Positions 58,801 through 64,000 of a DNA stretch of 64,000 nt are shown here, piece after piece. The notes below the pieces were generated by a model, which worked only from the letters and a program-made list of their open reading frames with translations, searched no databases and had not been told where the DNA came from. Each line of letters begins with the position of its first letter. The first letter of the stretch is position 1. The position numbers were made by a program, and so were the translations under genes. The stretch is from Agelas oroides (Eukaryota > Porifera > Demospongiae > Agelasida > Agelasidae): contig OX422183.1 in assembly GCA_949130485.1 (NCBI GenBank), positions 12,684,543 through 12,748,542 on the forward strand, in the 5' to 3' direction.

Positions 58801-61776
58801 GTACACATATTAAAATAATAATTTTTATAAGCTAGTGCTGTTGGAAAATACAAGGTGCATAGTAGCAGTTGGACTTTCACAGCATTACAATTAACATAGA
58901 AATGAGATGCTGGAGTCTCGAAAGGAGACTCAGTGTTGCAACACACTACTATGTTGCTATTGTCCACTAGCTATAATATGTAGCCATTGTCCCCAAATTA
59001 AGAGATTTGGTACTCATGCAACGCCAAAGTGTGAACTGGAATCTTCCAAGGGTATATCATTTCTTTACCTCCTGAACATAAATGCTGAGATGAAATTTTA
59101 TGTGTTCAAGCTGCAGTCCACAGTTCAGTCCACAGTCCAATGTCCAGATTTAGAGCATCTAAAAATTGGTTGTGATTAACATTAACCTACCTTCACATGT
59201 GTGTCCATCACTGTTAATTTGGAAGCCATTATTGCAGGAACATGTGTAACTTCCATCTGAGTCATGACAGTTGTGGTGGCAACCTCCATTGTTGCTGAGG
59301 CACTCATTAATGTCTGAATCAGTGTACAGACAGGTAATATTAAGCACATGCATGATTTGATTTGTGATTGAATAATAATTATAGTTTATCTAGTACATGC
59401 AGTGCCACATACTTGTGCAGGAAAACCCATTGCCTTGATATCCAGGATTGCAAGAGCAGGTGTAACTCCCTTGAGTATTGTGGCATGTTGCATTGTCATG
59501 ACAGCTATCAGTGCTTCTAGTACATTCATCCACATCTGCAGTTCACAAATTAGAGGATAAAAAATAAAGTGCCTGCTTATGAAGCCTTCATGCTTGTCAA
59601 CTTCAGCTGCATTGCCAGCGTAATGAACTGCTGAGCATGCACAATAAAAGGCTACATGATGACAGACATTGTAATGATAGTGTGTGCTGGCCTAAGCAAA
59701 GCCCATGCGCCCTATGGCTGGATTTATCACATGCAGCCTTCAAAATTAACCGTGTTGAACATGGTTGAGCAAAACAATGCCTAGAATACTGCAGTTGGAA
59801 AGAGAGCTATTCCTCAGGTGATTTTTAACAACGAAGAGCTTCAACCTATAGCAACAATGTGCTTCCAGTGAACTGTGAACAAGAATGGAAAGCATCTGCC
59901 CACTGTTCAAATTTCTGTTGTCTCCACTAGAAGTCATAATTGTGACGAATGATGGTGCACCATATAGTCTATTCTATATAGCCAGTAAGACATTACAGCA
60001 ACCTGGAACTCTCAGAGGATGTTGTCCCATGAATGCGCAGCAATTAGAACTGTCTTACATTGACCTGATAGGAAACCCTAGATATTCATACTGATTAAAC
60101 TTATATTCGGTAGGGTGTTGAAGCAGTAGTTTCGAGAGGGTCTGGGAACAAGACTATTGAAGCAGGGACACTCAATGTTTTGCCTGGTCATCGCATGAGT
60201 GTAGGGAAGGTGAAATAATGTGCTCTTGATTTACAGACAAGTTTGACAGACTTTCACTAGACAAGTTTTAATATTGCAATGTTTTGACTGCTATCTTGCA
60301 ATCTTCATCAGAATTTTATTTTTGGAAGATTGCAGTCGAAATGTTGCAATAATTAAATTTGTCTGGTGAATGTTCATCAAACCTTGTCTATTGATCACAA
60401 AGCCAGAACAATGACTTTTCTAACAGTCTTGATTTCACAGGATGCCGAAAAAAAAGACGATTTCAATGACTTGAGTGATGATTGTTACAAGGAGTTAATG
60501 TACTTATGATTAAGACAACCTTCTTCAACAGTTACCCAAGGACTGGGGACCTGAGAACCCAGAGTCTTGAGTGCTGTATTGCACTGTAACTTTATATGGC
60601 AGAAATACAATTACACACAATATGTGCCAATGCTATTATCCCAAACTCACTGCTGTGTATTATATGTTGTTGCTATGCACAACATTTATAACGCAATTCT
60701 GTTTCCCACTATCATCTAACTTTTTTGATCCTCAGAGTAGTCTCCTATTAGTTGTGCAAAGCCAGCATTGCATGCACATGACAATTTTTTCGTAGTACCT
60801 GTTGTACATCTGGAACCACTCCATCCAGCTGTGCAAATACAGGTGTTTGGTGATGTACAGATCCCTCCATTTGGACAGGATGTAACTCCTGAACACAGTG
60901 CTGAAAACAAAGTGTAGTATAAATTCAATCTGGTGTTCAACTACATAATATTACTAGCTAAATACCATAATTATATCGGGAAATAAATGTGTGTCTTAAA
61001 AATGTAAATGCTTTGCTACACAATCATTTGATGCAGACTTCAGAAGGAAAATTACTTGTGCTATGAAAGAGTGTCAACAAGGTCAAACATATCCATCGTT
61101 AATGGTACAGTAGTTTACCCATCTTCCAATTTGTAAGCTTTAATCACAACTGCTAATTTTTGGGGACTAATCGCAATCTTAATTCCCAATTGCTGCATTG
61201 TACCATGACAGCTTGACGATCCATATCCTGAGCAGCAGGTACTGTAAGACTGAGAGCGATAGGCAGTGTGTGACTGCTGGCTGCAGATGGAAAAACAAAT
61301 GAGTCTTCGAATCTCAGTAGTTCAGTACAATAGGCATTGTAATTATACAGGCTGTAGTTGACAAAGGCAAGAATTCAATCTCACAGTGCTACTTTCAGAG
61401 CTAGTGAAAGATATATGGAGTCCAAATATCACATCAGTAAATGAATCTTGCGGTATTTGTTAGCTATTTACAGTGCTGAAGTTTATAGCTATCCCCTCCA
61501 CTTGGGAGATGTGCCTAAAGGATGGACTTGTAAGATGTATATATTTATATTTAACACACCTACAACTATACATATAGTGTGGCTGCATGTTAATGATTAA
61601 CAAGCATAGCTACTTCCATAGCTATATAGTAACACGTGGTACAAAGGGTCTCTTACTGGTATCTGGTTGCTCTACATCTTCTCCACCCATTCCAACCACA
61701 TCTACGAGAGTAGCCACTTGCACGAGAGCTATATACAGTGTAGGCTTGAGCTCGGTAGGCAGTCCTGGTGCAATAC
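25650..61776 (-). CDS. Copy B: EMI-EGF-FN3(x23)-TM receptor (5' partial)
   Basis: A large single-pass membrane protein read through 31 exons. In protein order: EMI-like domain (61657-61776 and 61204-61280), EGF (60799-60900), calcium-binding EGFs (59413-59535, 59191-59313), FN3 domains (57765-58076, 57408-57695, 46855-47142, then twenty domains between 41730 and 26610), and a transmembrane/tail exon (25650-25831). Splice sites are GT-AG. All junctions after the EMI domain are phase 1, except two phase-0 introns inside the last FN3. The EMI-EGF-DVDEC order is that of EGFL7-type N-termini. No kinase, phosphatase or ITIM-like motif is in the tail, so adhesion or recognition is likelier than enzymatic signalling. 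A phase-2 acceptor before 61776 implies at least one upstream exon, which should carry the signal peptide; I could not find it. Function is inferred from domains only. Confidence 0.8.
26610..28458 (-). CDS. Copy B FN3 domain 1 (membrane-proximal, three exons)
   Basis: Exons 28313-28458 ([26 protein letters not shown]), 27305-27394 ([11 protein letters not shown]) and 26610-26700 ([12 protein letters not shown], then a Thr/Pro stalk). Phases are 1, 0, 0, 1 as in copy A. The introns are larger than in A because SINE copies and a TIR element sit in them. Confidence 0.85.
26768..27172. mobile_element. 405-bp TIR element (ACACCCCAAGATGC family)
   Basis: Perfect ends of about 20 bases, ACACCCCAAGATGCTCAAAA and the complement ending GAGCATCTTGGGGTGT. 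A longer copy is at 31263-31882. Located in the intron of copy B FN3 domain 1. Confidence 0.75.
27570..27730 (-). mobile_element. tRNA-derived SINE, degenerate
   Basis: On minus, A-box-like GTGACTTAGAGGTAAAAG (27659-27676 region) and B-box-like GGTCTTGAATTTCAATCC (27611-27628), with the same flanks as the copy at 28548-28760 (GACAAGCTACAT-AGCAG on plus). No cloverleaf forms. Confidence 0.6.
28548..28760 (-). mobile_element. tRNA-derived SINE, better preserved
   Basis: On minus, A box GTGGCTTAGTGGTAAGAA and B box AGTTCGAATCCC, spaced as in a tRNA gene, in a copy B intron. Related to 27570-27730. Confidence 0.7.
29001..29392 (-). CDS. Copy B FN3 domain 2 (two exons)
   Basis: Exons 29198-29392 ([30 protein letters not shown]) and 29001-29102 ([20 protein letters not shown]). 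Both lengths are identical to copy A (195 and 102 bp). Confidence 0.85.
29886..30263 (-). CDS. Copy B FN3 domain 3 with long loop insertion
   Basis: Exon of 378 bp, same length as the A partner. Motifs are [31 protein letters not shown] and the inserted loop [20 protein letters not shown]. Confidence 0.87.
30341..30634 (-). CDS. Copy B FN3 domain 4
   Basis: Exon of 294 bp. Motifs are [37 protein letters not shown] and [11 protein letters not shown]. Confidence 0.88.
31263..31882. mobile_element. 620-bp TIR element (ACACCCCAAGATGC family)
   Basis: Ends GCACCCCAAGATGCTCA and GCATCTTGGGGTGT. The right half shares sequence with 26768-27172 (TGGTGAAGGGAG, GCCATTAACGAATATT). The centre has a CpG-rich palindrome (CGCGCGCGTTACGCGCG) not in the shorter copy. 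Confidence 0.7.
31936..32226 (-). CDS. Copy B FN3 domain 5
   Basis: Exon of 291 bp. Motifs are [34 protein letters not shown] and [17 protein letters not shown] element (31263-31882) sits just downstream in the intron. Confidence 0.88.
32357..32644 (-). CDS. Copy B FN3 domain 6
   Basis: Exon of 288 bp. Motifs are [41 protein letters not shown] and TGPSTEV. The donor codon gives Cys instead of the usual Gly at the junction. Confidence 0.87.
32834..33127 (-). CDS. Copy B FN3 domain 7
   Basis: Exon of 294 bp. Motifs are [39 protein letters not shown] and GPGPYTSP. Three residues shorter than copy A in the middle loop. Confidence 0.87.
33353..33853. mobile_element. Tc/mariner-type MITE (CAGTAAAACC ends), with partial neighbour copy
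   Basis: 33448-33853 has 78-bp near-perfect inverted ends starting CAGTAAAACCTCCGAACAAA and a TA on each side, the usual target of Tc/mariner. The same end, diverged, appears at 33355 (CAGTAAAACCTCTAATAACG), so the element went into or beside an older relative. Confidence 0.8.
33858..34254 (+). mobile_element. Short DNA element with CCATTGGC-type ends
   Basis: Outer ends GCCATTGGCGAAAT and ATTTGCCAATGCC are inverted. Inside is a 108-codon ORF (33864-34190) with a charged C-terminal part ([17 protein letters not shown]) that looks like a decayed transposon protein. In the intron between copy B FN3 domains 7 and 8. Confidence 0.45.
34255..35097. other. Intron remainder, copy B
   Basis: AT-rich intron sequence downstream of FN3 domain 8. 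Nothing recognised. Confidence 0.5.
35098..35385 (-). CDS. Copy B FN3 domain 8
   Basis: Exon of 288 bp. Motifs are [37 protein letters not shown] and [11 protein letters not shown]. The downstream intron (33128-35097) carries two DNA elements. Confidence 0.88.
35447..35734 (-). CDS. Copy B FN3 domain 9
   Basis: Exon of 288 bp. Motifs are [37 protein letters not shown] and [12 protein letters not shown]. Confidence 0.88.
35960..36253 (-). CDS. Copy B FN3 domain 10
   Basis: Exon of 294 bp. Motifs are [37 protein letters not shown] and GRGPFSSGF. Confidence 0.88.
36430..36717 (-). CDS. Copy B FN3 domain 11
   Basis: Exon of 288 bp. Motifs are [37 protein letters not shown] and LGPYSDP. Confidence 0.88.
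36718..37534. other. Intron, copy B
   Basis: AT-rich intron between FN3 domains 11 and 12, about five times longer than its copy A counterpart (154 bases). No element ends recognised. Confidence 0.5.
37535..37828 (-). CDS. Copy B FN3 domain 12
   Basis: Exon of 294 bp. Motifs are [43 protein letters not shown] and HGPFSNPV. Confidence 0.88.
37890..38183 (-). CDS. Copy B FN3 domain 13
   Basis: Exon of 294 bp. Motifs are [24 protein letters not shown], a Cys pair in [23 protein letters not shown] and GPGPYSQI. Confidence 0.88.
38306..38593 (-). CDS. Copy B FN3 domain 14
   Basis: Exon of 288 bp. Motifs are [37 protein letters not shown] and [10 protein letters not shown]. Only about 105 bases separate it from domain 15. 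Confidence 0.88.
38699..38986 (-). CDS. Copy B FN3 domain 15
   Basis: Exon of 288 bp. Motifs are [39 protein letters not shown] and QGPFSPP. No clear partner in copy A. Confidence 0.87.
39410..39703 (-). CDS. Copy B FN3 domain 16
   Basis: Exon of 294 bp. Motifs are [24 protein letters not shown] and [15 protein letters not shown]. The usual GP.S near the G strand is replaced by VGTNHTE. No intact partner in copy A. Confidence 0.86.
39822..40112 (-). CDS. Copy B FN3 domain 17
   Basis: Exon of 291 bp. Motifs are [39 protein letters not shown] and GRGPATHF. It is the likely partner of the short copy A exon 8347-8625. Confidence 0.86.
40184..40471 (-). CDS. Copy B FN3 domain 18
   Basis: Exon of 288 bp. 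Motifs are [37 protein letters not shown] and LGPFTEP. The acceptor is TTTCAAG, an AAG rather than CAG site. Confidence 0.86.
41094..41384 (-). CDS. Copy B FN3 domain 19
   Basis: Exon of 291 bp. Motifs are [39 protein letters not shown] and GHGPFSDA. Confidence 0.87.
41443..41730 (-). CDS. Copy B FN3 domain 20
   Basis: Exon of 288 bp. Motifs are [45 protein letters not shown] and MPEDG. It is the last exon before the dispersed repeat at 42400; the frameshifted copy A exon 9172-9458 has the same relation to the repeat at 9610. Confidence 0.87.
42400..43075 (+). repeat. Dispersed repeat R1, copy 2
   Basis: Roughly 85-90% like 9610-10345 by eye, with small indels. It lies upstream of copy B domain 20, as copy 1 lies upstream of copy A domain 17, so it may have been carried in the duplicated unit. 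Confidence 0.75.
44002..44026. repeat. (GAC)n microsatellite
   Basis: Eight near-perfect GAC units (one GAT). Confidence 0.85.
44624..44700 (+). mobile_element. Degenerate tRNA-like SINE head
   Basis: GGTAGCTCAGATTGAGCA resembles an A box/D arm, and CTGGGTTTCACTTGTTCCC a B box with an insertion. It follows an 11-base T run. Weak. Confidence 0.3.
45277..45650. mobile_element. 374-bp MITE with CAGTGGCGGATTTAG ends
   Basis: Perfect terminal inverted repeats CAGTGGCGGATTTAG / CTAAATCCGCCACTG. GGGGGGT and ACCCCCC tracts lie inside. The CAGTGGCGGA end type occurs in hAT-like elements of many animals. The flanks are AT-rich, so the target duplication is unclear. Confidence 0.82.
45694..45805. repeat. 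AGAATAATAGG-type simple repeat
   Basis: Five or six imperfect copies of AGAATAATAGGT with spacers of 8-20 bases. Confidence 0.6.
46020..46270 (+). repeat. Repeat R1b, copy 1
   Basis: About 250 bases similar to 51545-51800, including the ends CTTATCTTCAAAGTTCCGAC and ATACAGGGT. Non-coding, in the intron between FN3 domains 20 and 21 of copy B. Confidence 0.65.
46855..47142 (-). CDS. Copy B FN3 domain 21
   Basis: Isolated 288-bp exon with phase-1 borders, about 5 kb upstream of domain 20. Motifs are [37 protein letters not shown] and GAGPYTGN. Same strand and phase, so it is assigned to copy B. Confidence 0.85.
47143..49740. other. Intron of copy B, left part
   Basis: No FN3, EGF or other exon recognised. 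A perfect 25-base palindrome (12-bp arms CTCTGACCCGAG) lies at 48568-48592, and a GC-rich minus ORF (48514-48900) of unknown nature overlaps it. (TTTGAAC)3 at 49313-49335 resembles a non-LTR retrotransposon tail. Confidence 0.4.
49770..49962 (-). mobile_element. tRNA-derived SINE
   Basis: Minus strand GTAGCTCAGTGGCAGAGC (A box, good D arm), a 5-bp anticodon stem CTGGC/GCCAG, and GGGTTCAATTCCCGG (B box, good T arm). The acceptor stem has mismatches and position 33 is G not T, so it is not a working tRNA. A unique tail follows. The frame [11 protein letters not shown] is the usual translation of such SINE heads. Confidence 0.75.
50174..50318. mobile_element. Small inverted-repeat element
   Basis: Ends GTTTACACTAGCGCA and TGCGCTAAGTAAAC are inverted. 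GTTTACATAGCACGC inside repeats the end. About 145 bp, non-coding. Confidence 0.4.
51265..51800 (+). repeat. Dispersed repeat R1 (3' half) joined to repeat R1b
   Basis: 51265-51545 matches the second half of R1. 51545-51800 matches 46020-46270 (TTCAAAGTTCCGAC, GACAGGAAACTGGGAAAATC). Because the two lie together here, R1b may be the missing end of R1. Confidence 0.65.
51801..52776. other. CpG-rich stretch and flanks in a copy B intron
   Basis: 51850-52015 is GC- and CpG-rich (GGGGGGGGG run, GCGAGGCGGAGAG), against an AT-rich setting. No domain in its ORFs. The rest shows nothing recognisable. Confidence 0.35.
52777..53235 (+). repeat. Dispersed repeat R2, copy 1
   Basis: It begins GTTGAACGTGATCAAGCAAAACG and shares CAGTGAACTGTGA and the TTCTGTTGTCTC block with copies at 53276-53640, 55125-55455 (reverse) and 59750-60085. 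Interrupted by poly-A/T-rich sequence. Confidence 0.65.
53276..53640 (+). repeat. Dispersed repeat R2, copy 2
   Basis: Best preserved copy: GAACGTGATCGAGCCAAACG, CAGTGAACTGTGAACAAAA, GGTGCACCATATAGTC, GGGCAGCAATTAGAA. Confidence 0.7.
53641..54800. other. Intron of copy B, no recognised feature
   Basis: AT-rich, with short ORFs only. Nothing supportable. Confidence 0.4.
54805..55070. repeat. Foldback/R3 repeat, copy 1
   Basis: 54805-54965 is an imperfect palindrome (AGACAAGTTTATTATTGCAA against TTGCAAGATTCAAATTTGTT). It is followed by GAGGGTCTGGGAACAAGACT, which recurs at 60110-60190. Confidence 0.55.
55125..55455 (-). repeat. Dispersed repeat R2, copy 3 (reverse)
   Basis: Reverse complement of R2: TTCTAATTGCTGCCCATTCC, TTCACAGTTCACTGGAAGCA, CAACACGCCATTCTC. 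Confidence 0.65.
55577..55891. mobile_element. 315-bp MITE with TAGTCTCG ends
   Basis: Inverted arms of about 65 bases: TAGTCTCGTGCCCAGC ... GAAAATCCGTCTGGTAA and the complement TTACCAGACGGATTTTC ... GCTGGTCGCGAGACTA. The end resembles that of 16811-17115. Confidence 0.75.
56090..57062 (+). repeat. Tandem duplication with a 272-bp insertion or deletion
   Basis: Block X (56090-56204) and block Y (56205-56440) are repeated as X' (56440-56554) and Y' (56827-57062). X and X' differ at one base seen; Y and Y' (236 bp each) at two. In the second copy 272 bases (56555-56826) separate X' and Y'. ORFs in Y are identical for that reason and not evidence of genes. Confidence 0.9.
57408..57695 (-). CDS. 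Copy B FN3 domain 22
   Basis: Exon of 288 bp, about 10 kb upstream of domain 21 across a repeat-filled intron. Motifs are [37 protein letters not shown] and RGPFSDP. The phase-1 donor is GTGAGAG. Confidence 0.86.
57765..58076 (-). CDS. Copy B FN3 domain 23 (first, divergent)
   Basis: Exon of 312 bp. Motifs are [29 protein letters not shown] and LGNATQP. It lacks the NG.I..Y and LHP hallmarks of the others, so it represents an older FN3 type joined to the EGF part. Confidence 0.8.
58214..58649. mobile_element. 436-bp hairpin element (foldback MITE)
   Basis: The two halves are inverted copies with almost no spacer (GGTTCTGAACT around 58420-58430 is the turn). Ends CACTACAAAAACTACTTAG and CCAAGTATTTTTTGCAGTG. 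It lies in the copy B intron between FN3 23 and the EGF exons. Confidence 0.8.
59191..59313 (-). CDS. Copy B calcium-binding EGF 2
   Basis: Exon of 123 bp, phase 1 at both ends. It encodes [16 protein letters not shown], then [11 protein letters not shown] and C. Six cysteines and the D-I-N-E-C calcium-binding signature are present, as is the Asn/Asp hydroxylation-type C.D.DG.Y.C region. Confidence 0.9.
59413..59535 (-). CDS. Copy B calcium-binding EGF 1
   Basis: Exon of 123 bp, phase 1 at both ends, not open to a Met and so easily missed. It encodes [18 protein letters not shown], then [15 protein letters not shown] and C. Six cysteines and D-V-D-E-C are clear. Confidence 0.9.
59750..60085 (+). 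repeat. Dispersed repeat R2, copy 4
   Basis: It matches 53276-53640: GTTGAACATGGTTGAGCAAAA, CAGTGAACTGTGAACAAGAA, GGTGCACCATATAGTC, GCGCAGCAATTAGAA. In the intron between the first EGF and calcium-binding EGF 1. Confidence 0.7.
60110..60402. repeat. Foldback/R3 repeat, copy 2
   Basis: 60110-60190 repeats GTTGAAGCAGTAGTTTCGAG and GAGGGTCTGGGAACAAGACT of 54970-55030. 60236-60402 is a palindrome like 54805-54965. Arms and order are rearranged between copies. Confidence 0.5.
60799..60900 (-). CDS. Copy B EGF-like domain after EMI
   Basis: Exon of 102 bp, phase 1 at both ends. It encodes [20 protein letters not shown], then [13 protein letters not shown]. The C..GG.C....C.C..GWSG..C spacing is that of the EGF that follows EMI in EGFL7/MEGF-type proteins. 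The next exon begins with DVDEC, as in EGFL7. Confidence 0.85.
61204..61776 (-). CDS. Copy B EMI-like domain (two exons)
   Basis: Exon 61657-61776 ([31 protein letters not shown]) and exon 61204-61280 ([17 protein letters not shown], then SSSCH) join in phase 2. Together they have six Cys with the CGW.GW..C centre and the closing CC.GY of EMI domains, followed directly by EGF. EMI modules mediate multimerisation or binding in secreted and surface proteins. The assignment rests on the Cys pattern and neighbour order. The exon upstream (phase 2 donor, signal peptide) was not found. Confidence 0.6.
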
Positions 61777-62308
61777 CTGACCATGGCAATAAAAAGGTTA
61801 TAGACAGTTTACAGGAAACGAGTAGCTTTTAACTTTAGGCAACTTAAGAAAACAAAACCCCAGCTTCTCAATTATTGACTTGACTACTTAAACCAGAGAA
61901 ATTTCTTTAGCAGTTACATTTAATGAGATAAGGGATTTTTTTATAAGTGTATATTCCACAAGTTGGTGGTGTCAAGGTGAACTTTAGTAGGGTGTCATGT
62001 CCACAGCTGCTATACACCACTAATAAAGGTAGAAAAGCAGAGTCATATCAGAGTTATGAGTATCTTCTAGAGTAGGCAAGTATAGAGGTACTGTTTGTGG
62101 TGATGGGGGGGGGGGGGGGGGGGGGGGGGGTAGTGCTTGCATAGCTTATTTCTTTGCAGTTGGTATTTGTGGCTGTAGAGTTGGGGCAAGGAGGAGAAGT
62201 GGTGTTGGCTGTCAACTCAAGTGTGGATCTTCAACTGGCTGCACATTCACATCGATAAGTTCTTGTCTTTGCTGAAAGAATTCAACTGCACAAGTGCACG
62301 GGCAGGTG
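61777..62308. other. Upstream intron or 5' region of copy B
   Basis: A phase-2 donor and signal-peptide exon are expected here or beyond, but I see no Met-hydrophobic stretch followed by a donor. It contains a 26-base poly-G run. Confidence 0.4.
62105..62130 (+). repeat. Poly-G tract, 26 bases
   Basis: Uninterrupted G run, so poly-C on the coding strand of copy B. Length in the read may be uncertain because homopolymers are error-prone. Confidence 0.85.
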
Positions 62309-62530
62309 TCAGCAGAAGAAAACACTTTGGAAGGACTGGTGTGTTAGAGTAGAGTTAGAATTTGTTGCTACATCACACTTGCAGTGATGGCAGAGGAATA
62401 CTGATTTAGCAGCAGCATCAAGGGAGGAGAAAGTGCAGGAGATTTGCTCCTGAGGAGCACACTTGAAACACTGCACCATGGGATAACCATCTTCTGTAGT
62501 GGTTCCACAACAGTAATCAACAAATTTGTG
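62309..62530 (-). pseudogene. Degenerate PHD-like zinc-finger fragment
   Basis: A frame opening after a TTAG acceptor-like site, with KFVDYCCGTTTEDGYPMVQC, FKCAPQEQISC and FLCHHCKC, then a stop. The Cys spacing recalls a PHD finger, but the first Cys pair is compressed and the central His is replaced. Probably a relic of a transposon gene. Confidence 0.35.
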
Positions 62531-62996
62531 CTAATCTTGGTCTTGGATGTCACTTAGCCGCTAATCGTTGTAGACCCGGCCTTTGAAAGGCAAAGACACC
62601 AAAAAATAAATGTACGGCCAAAGTGTGCTTGAAAGGCAAAGTCAACAGTAAATAGCTATGTCTCTACGTATACTACAATTTTACGGAAGTGTACTGTGAC
62701 CGCCGCACGTGCGTAAACGGTAGCCGTTTTTCTTCCTTGCGAGCGGCCTGGGTACAAGGCTAGGTGTCACCATACTTTAATTTAACACACCCTTACAAAC
62801 TTTAACCTTTGTTGTGCCCAACGGTACAAGTCCCATGTCCATAAATTCAGGAGATACAATTATGATCAAAACAAAAGTGGCGATCGAGCTGTCTTGCTTA
62901 TGTGTTAATGAACAGCACTGCAGAACCCTCGGTGCAAGCTAGATGATAAGTGTTTATGCTTGCCATATGTGTTCGGTTCTGTTCTTGCTTGTGCAA

Positions 62997-63242
62997 TTAA
63001 GTCTGCTCACGTGTTTCAGAAGCTCTCTTACTCCCTTTGCGGACTTTGTCTCTCTCTTTCCTCACTAATAACTCTTCATCAGACAATAAGGCTTTTCTAC
63101 GTTTCATTGCATTCTCAGGCTCCCCAACAGCAGTACACCGTGCTTTCCTTTTCTTCGATGCGAAGGCATGGCCACAGTCACAAACTGACCTCTTCAAGTG
63201 CACCACGGTATTACACTGTGGGCACACCTTTCTCAGACGCAT
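62997..63242 (-). pseudogene. Zinc-ribbon ORF of Helitron-associated type, broken
   Basis: 81 codons from MRLRKVCPQCNTVVHL, a CPQC...CDCGHAF zinc ribbon, then a Lys/Arg-rich stretch, ending KRASETREQT. Past the TAA the same frame continues LHKQEQNRTHMAS, which fits as the next part of the same repeat, so the stop looks premature. From memory, such RASET-EQT repeats follow this ribbon in sponge proteins next to Helitron helicase domains; a database search is needed to confirm. Confidence 0.5.
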
Positions 63243-63306
63243 ATGCGGCTGACGTCACGCCGCTTCCGGTCGCCATTTTGAGTGGCAGAAGTCAAGCGGT
63301 GGGTAA

Positions 63307-63558
63307 CCTGCCAAGAGAGCGCAATGGGTTGCTGCTGTAAGTCGTAAGAACTGGCAAGCAACTGAGCATACCTGGATATGTAGCGCCCATTTTGTAGGTG
63401 GTGCAAAAAGTAATGATCCGTTATCACCAGCATATATTCCATCTATATTTCTTCATGTGGAAAGTCCCGTAAAGAGAAAGACTGAAGGCGACATGATCAG
63501 ATACGAAAGAAATAAAGCAAGTAGAAAGAGGAAGTTTGAGGGAGGAACCTCAAGCTGA
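63307..63558 (+). pseudogene. THAP zinc-finger part of a DDE transposase
   Basis: Open frame after a TAA at 63304, encoding PAKRAQWVAAVSRKNWQATE, HTWICSAHFVGG and AYIPSIF. The W...WICSAHF order and the terminal YIPSIF match the C-terminal half of a THAP domain; the N-terminal C..C part is missing and should be in an upstream exon or is lost. It ends at a TGA (63556); the protein resumes one frame over. Confidence 0.7.
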
Positions 63559-64000
63559 TCACAACTCTGAGCCCGAAATAGAAGTACCAGCAGTAGCAAC
63601 AATGACAGCTTTATCCATGGATTATATTAACCAGCTAGAGGAAGAAAATCAGCATTTGAGGGGGAAAAACCATAGTCTTAAAGACGTCATTGCTAAACAC
63701 AAACTGCATGAACACTCATTTAGAGATAACCAGACTAAGGTGAAATTCTACACAGGACTACCATCCTTCGCTACATTAATGGTAATGTTTGAGTTGGTTG
63801 CCCCATATGTACCAAGTAGTCGTTGCGTCTTGCCTATGTTTCAGCAATTTCTCATGGTACTCATGAAGTTACGGCTAAACCTTGCAGATCAAGATTTGGC
63901 ATATCGGTTTGGGGTTCATCAATCAACTGTTTCAAGGAACTTTAGGAAGTGGATTTATGTACTCTATGGCAGACTACATCCTCTTATATTATGGCCAGAA
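63497..64000 (+). CDS. THAP-linked DDE transposase, HTH part (3' partial)
   Basis: Continues from the THAP frame after a +1 shift between 63497 and 63555. It encodes a coiled coil (INQLEEENQHLRGKNHSL), FYTGLPSFATLMVMFE and a helix-turn-helix MKLRLNLADQDLAYRFGVHQ followed by STVSRNFRKW. This is the HTH_Tnp_4 pattern preceding a DDE_Tnp_4 (Harbinger/ISL2EU-like) nuclease. The catalytic domain lies beyond the window. Confidence 0.75.

Overview
The window reads as nuclear DNA of an early-branching animal, most likely a demosponge. The evidence is split genes with short GT-AG introns, tens of fibronectin type III (FN3) domains each coded by its own phase-1 exon, metazoan EMI/EGF modules, AT-rich spacers full of small palindromic elements, and transposon proteins (hAT, THAP-DDE, Ty3/gypsy, a Helitron-type zinc-ribbon ORF). 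No prokaryotic operon, rRNA or functional tRNA was seen. The sponge assignment is inference; a cnidarian or placozoan is not formally excluded.

The main content is one minus-strand cell-surface receptor system. Copy B (61776 down to 25650) reads EMI-like domain, EGF, two calcium-binding EGFs, 23 FN3 domains, one transmembrane helix and a short basic tail. All exon junctions from the EMI exon to the stop are phase-compatible, so the reading frame can be followed through 31 exons. The signal-peptide exon lies upstream of 61776 and was not found. Copy A (9458 down to 463) is a tandem duplicate of the C-terminal half: 15 intact FN3 domains, transmembrane helix and tail, in the same exon order and phases as B. 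Its far 5' end is decayed (one frameshifted exon, one exon replaced in its first half), and it has no EMI/EGF part. A is either a dying pseudogene or an alternative 3' cassette that can be spliced onto the upstream part of B.

Between the two copies (9.6-25.6 kb) lies a transposon-rich interval. It holds a dispersed repeat, a minisatellite, a short Ty3/gypsy element (12238-16155, 140-bp LTRs differing at one base, GGAAT target duplication) nested in a palindromic element, a long intact hAT transposase ORF (17410-19125), a foldback element, a GC-rich 74-bp tandem repeat and two orphan exon-like ORFs pointing away from each other. The introns of B, especially 47-57 kb, are filled with SINEs, inverted-repeat elements and copies of at least three dispersed repeat families.

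The right end (62.3-64.0 kb) has a degenerate PHD-like fragment and a Helitron-associated zinc-ribbon ORF on minus. Diverging from them on plus is a THAP-domain DDE transposase with a frameshift, running off the window end.
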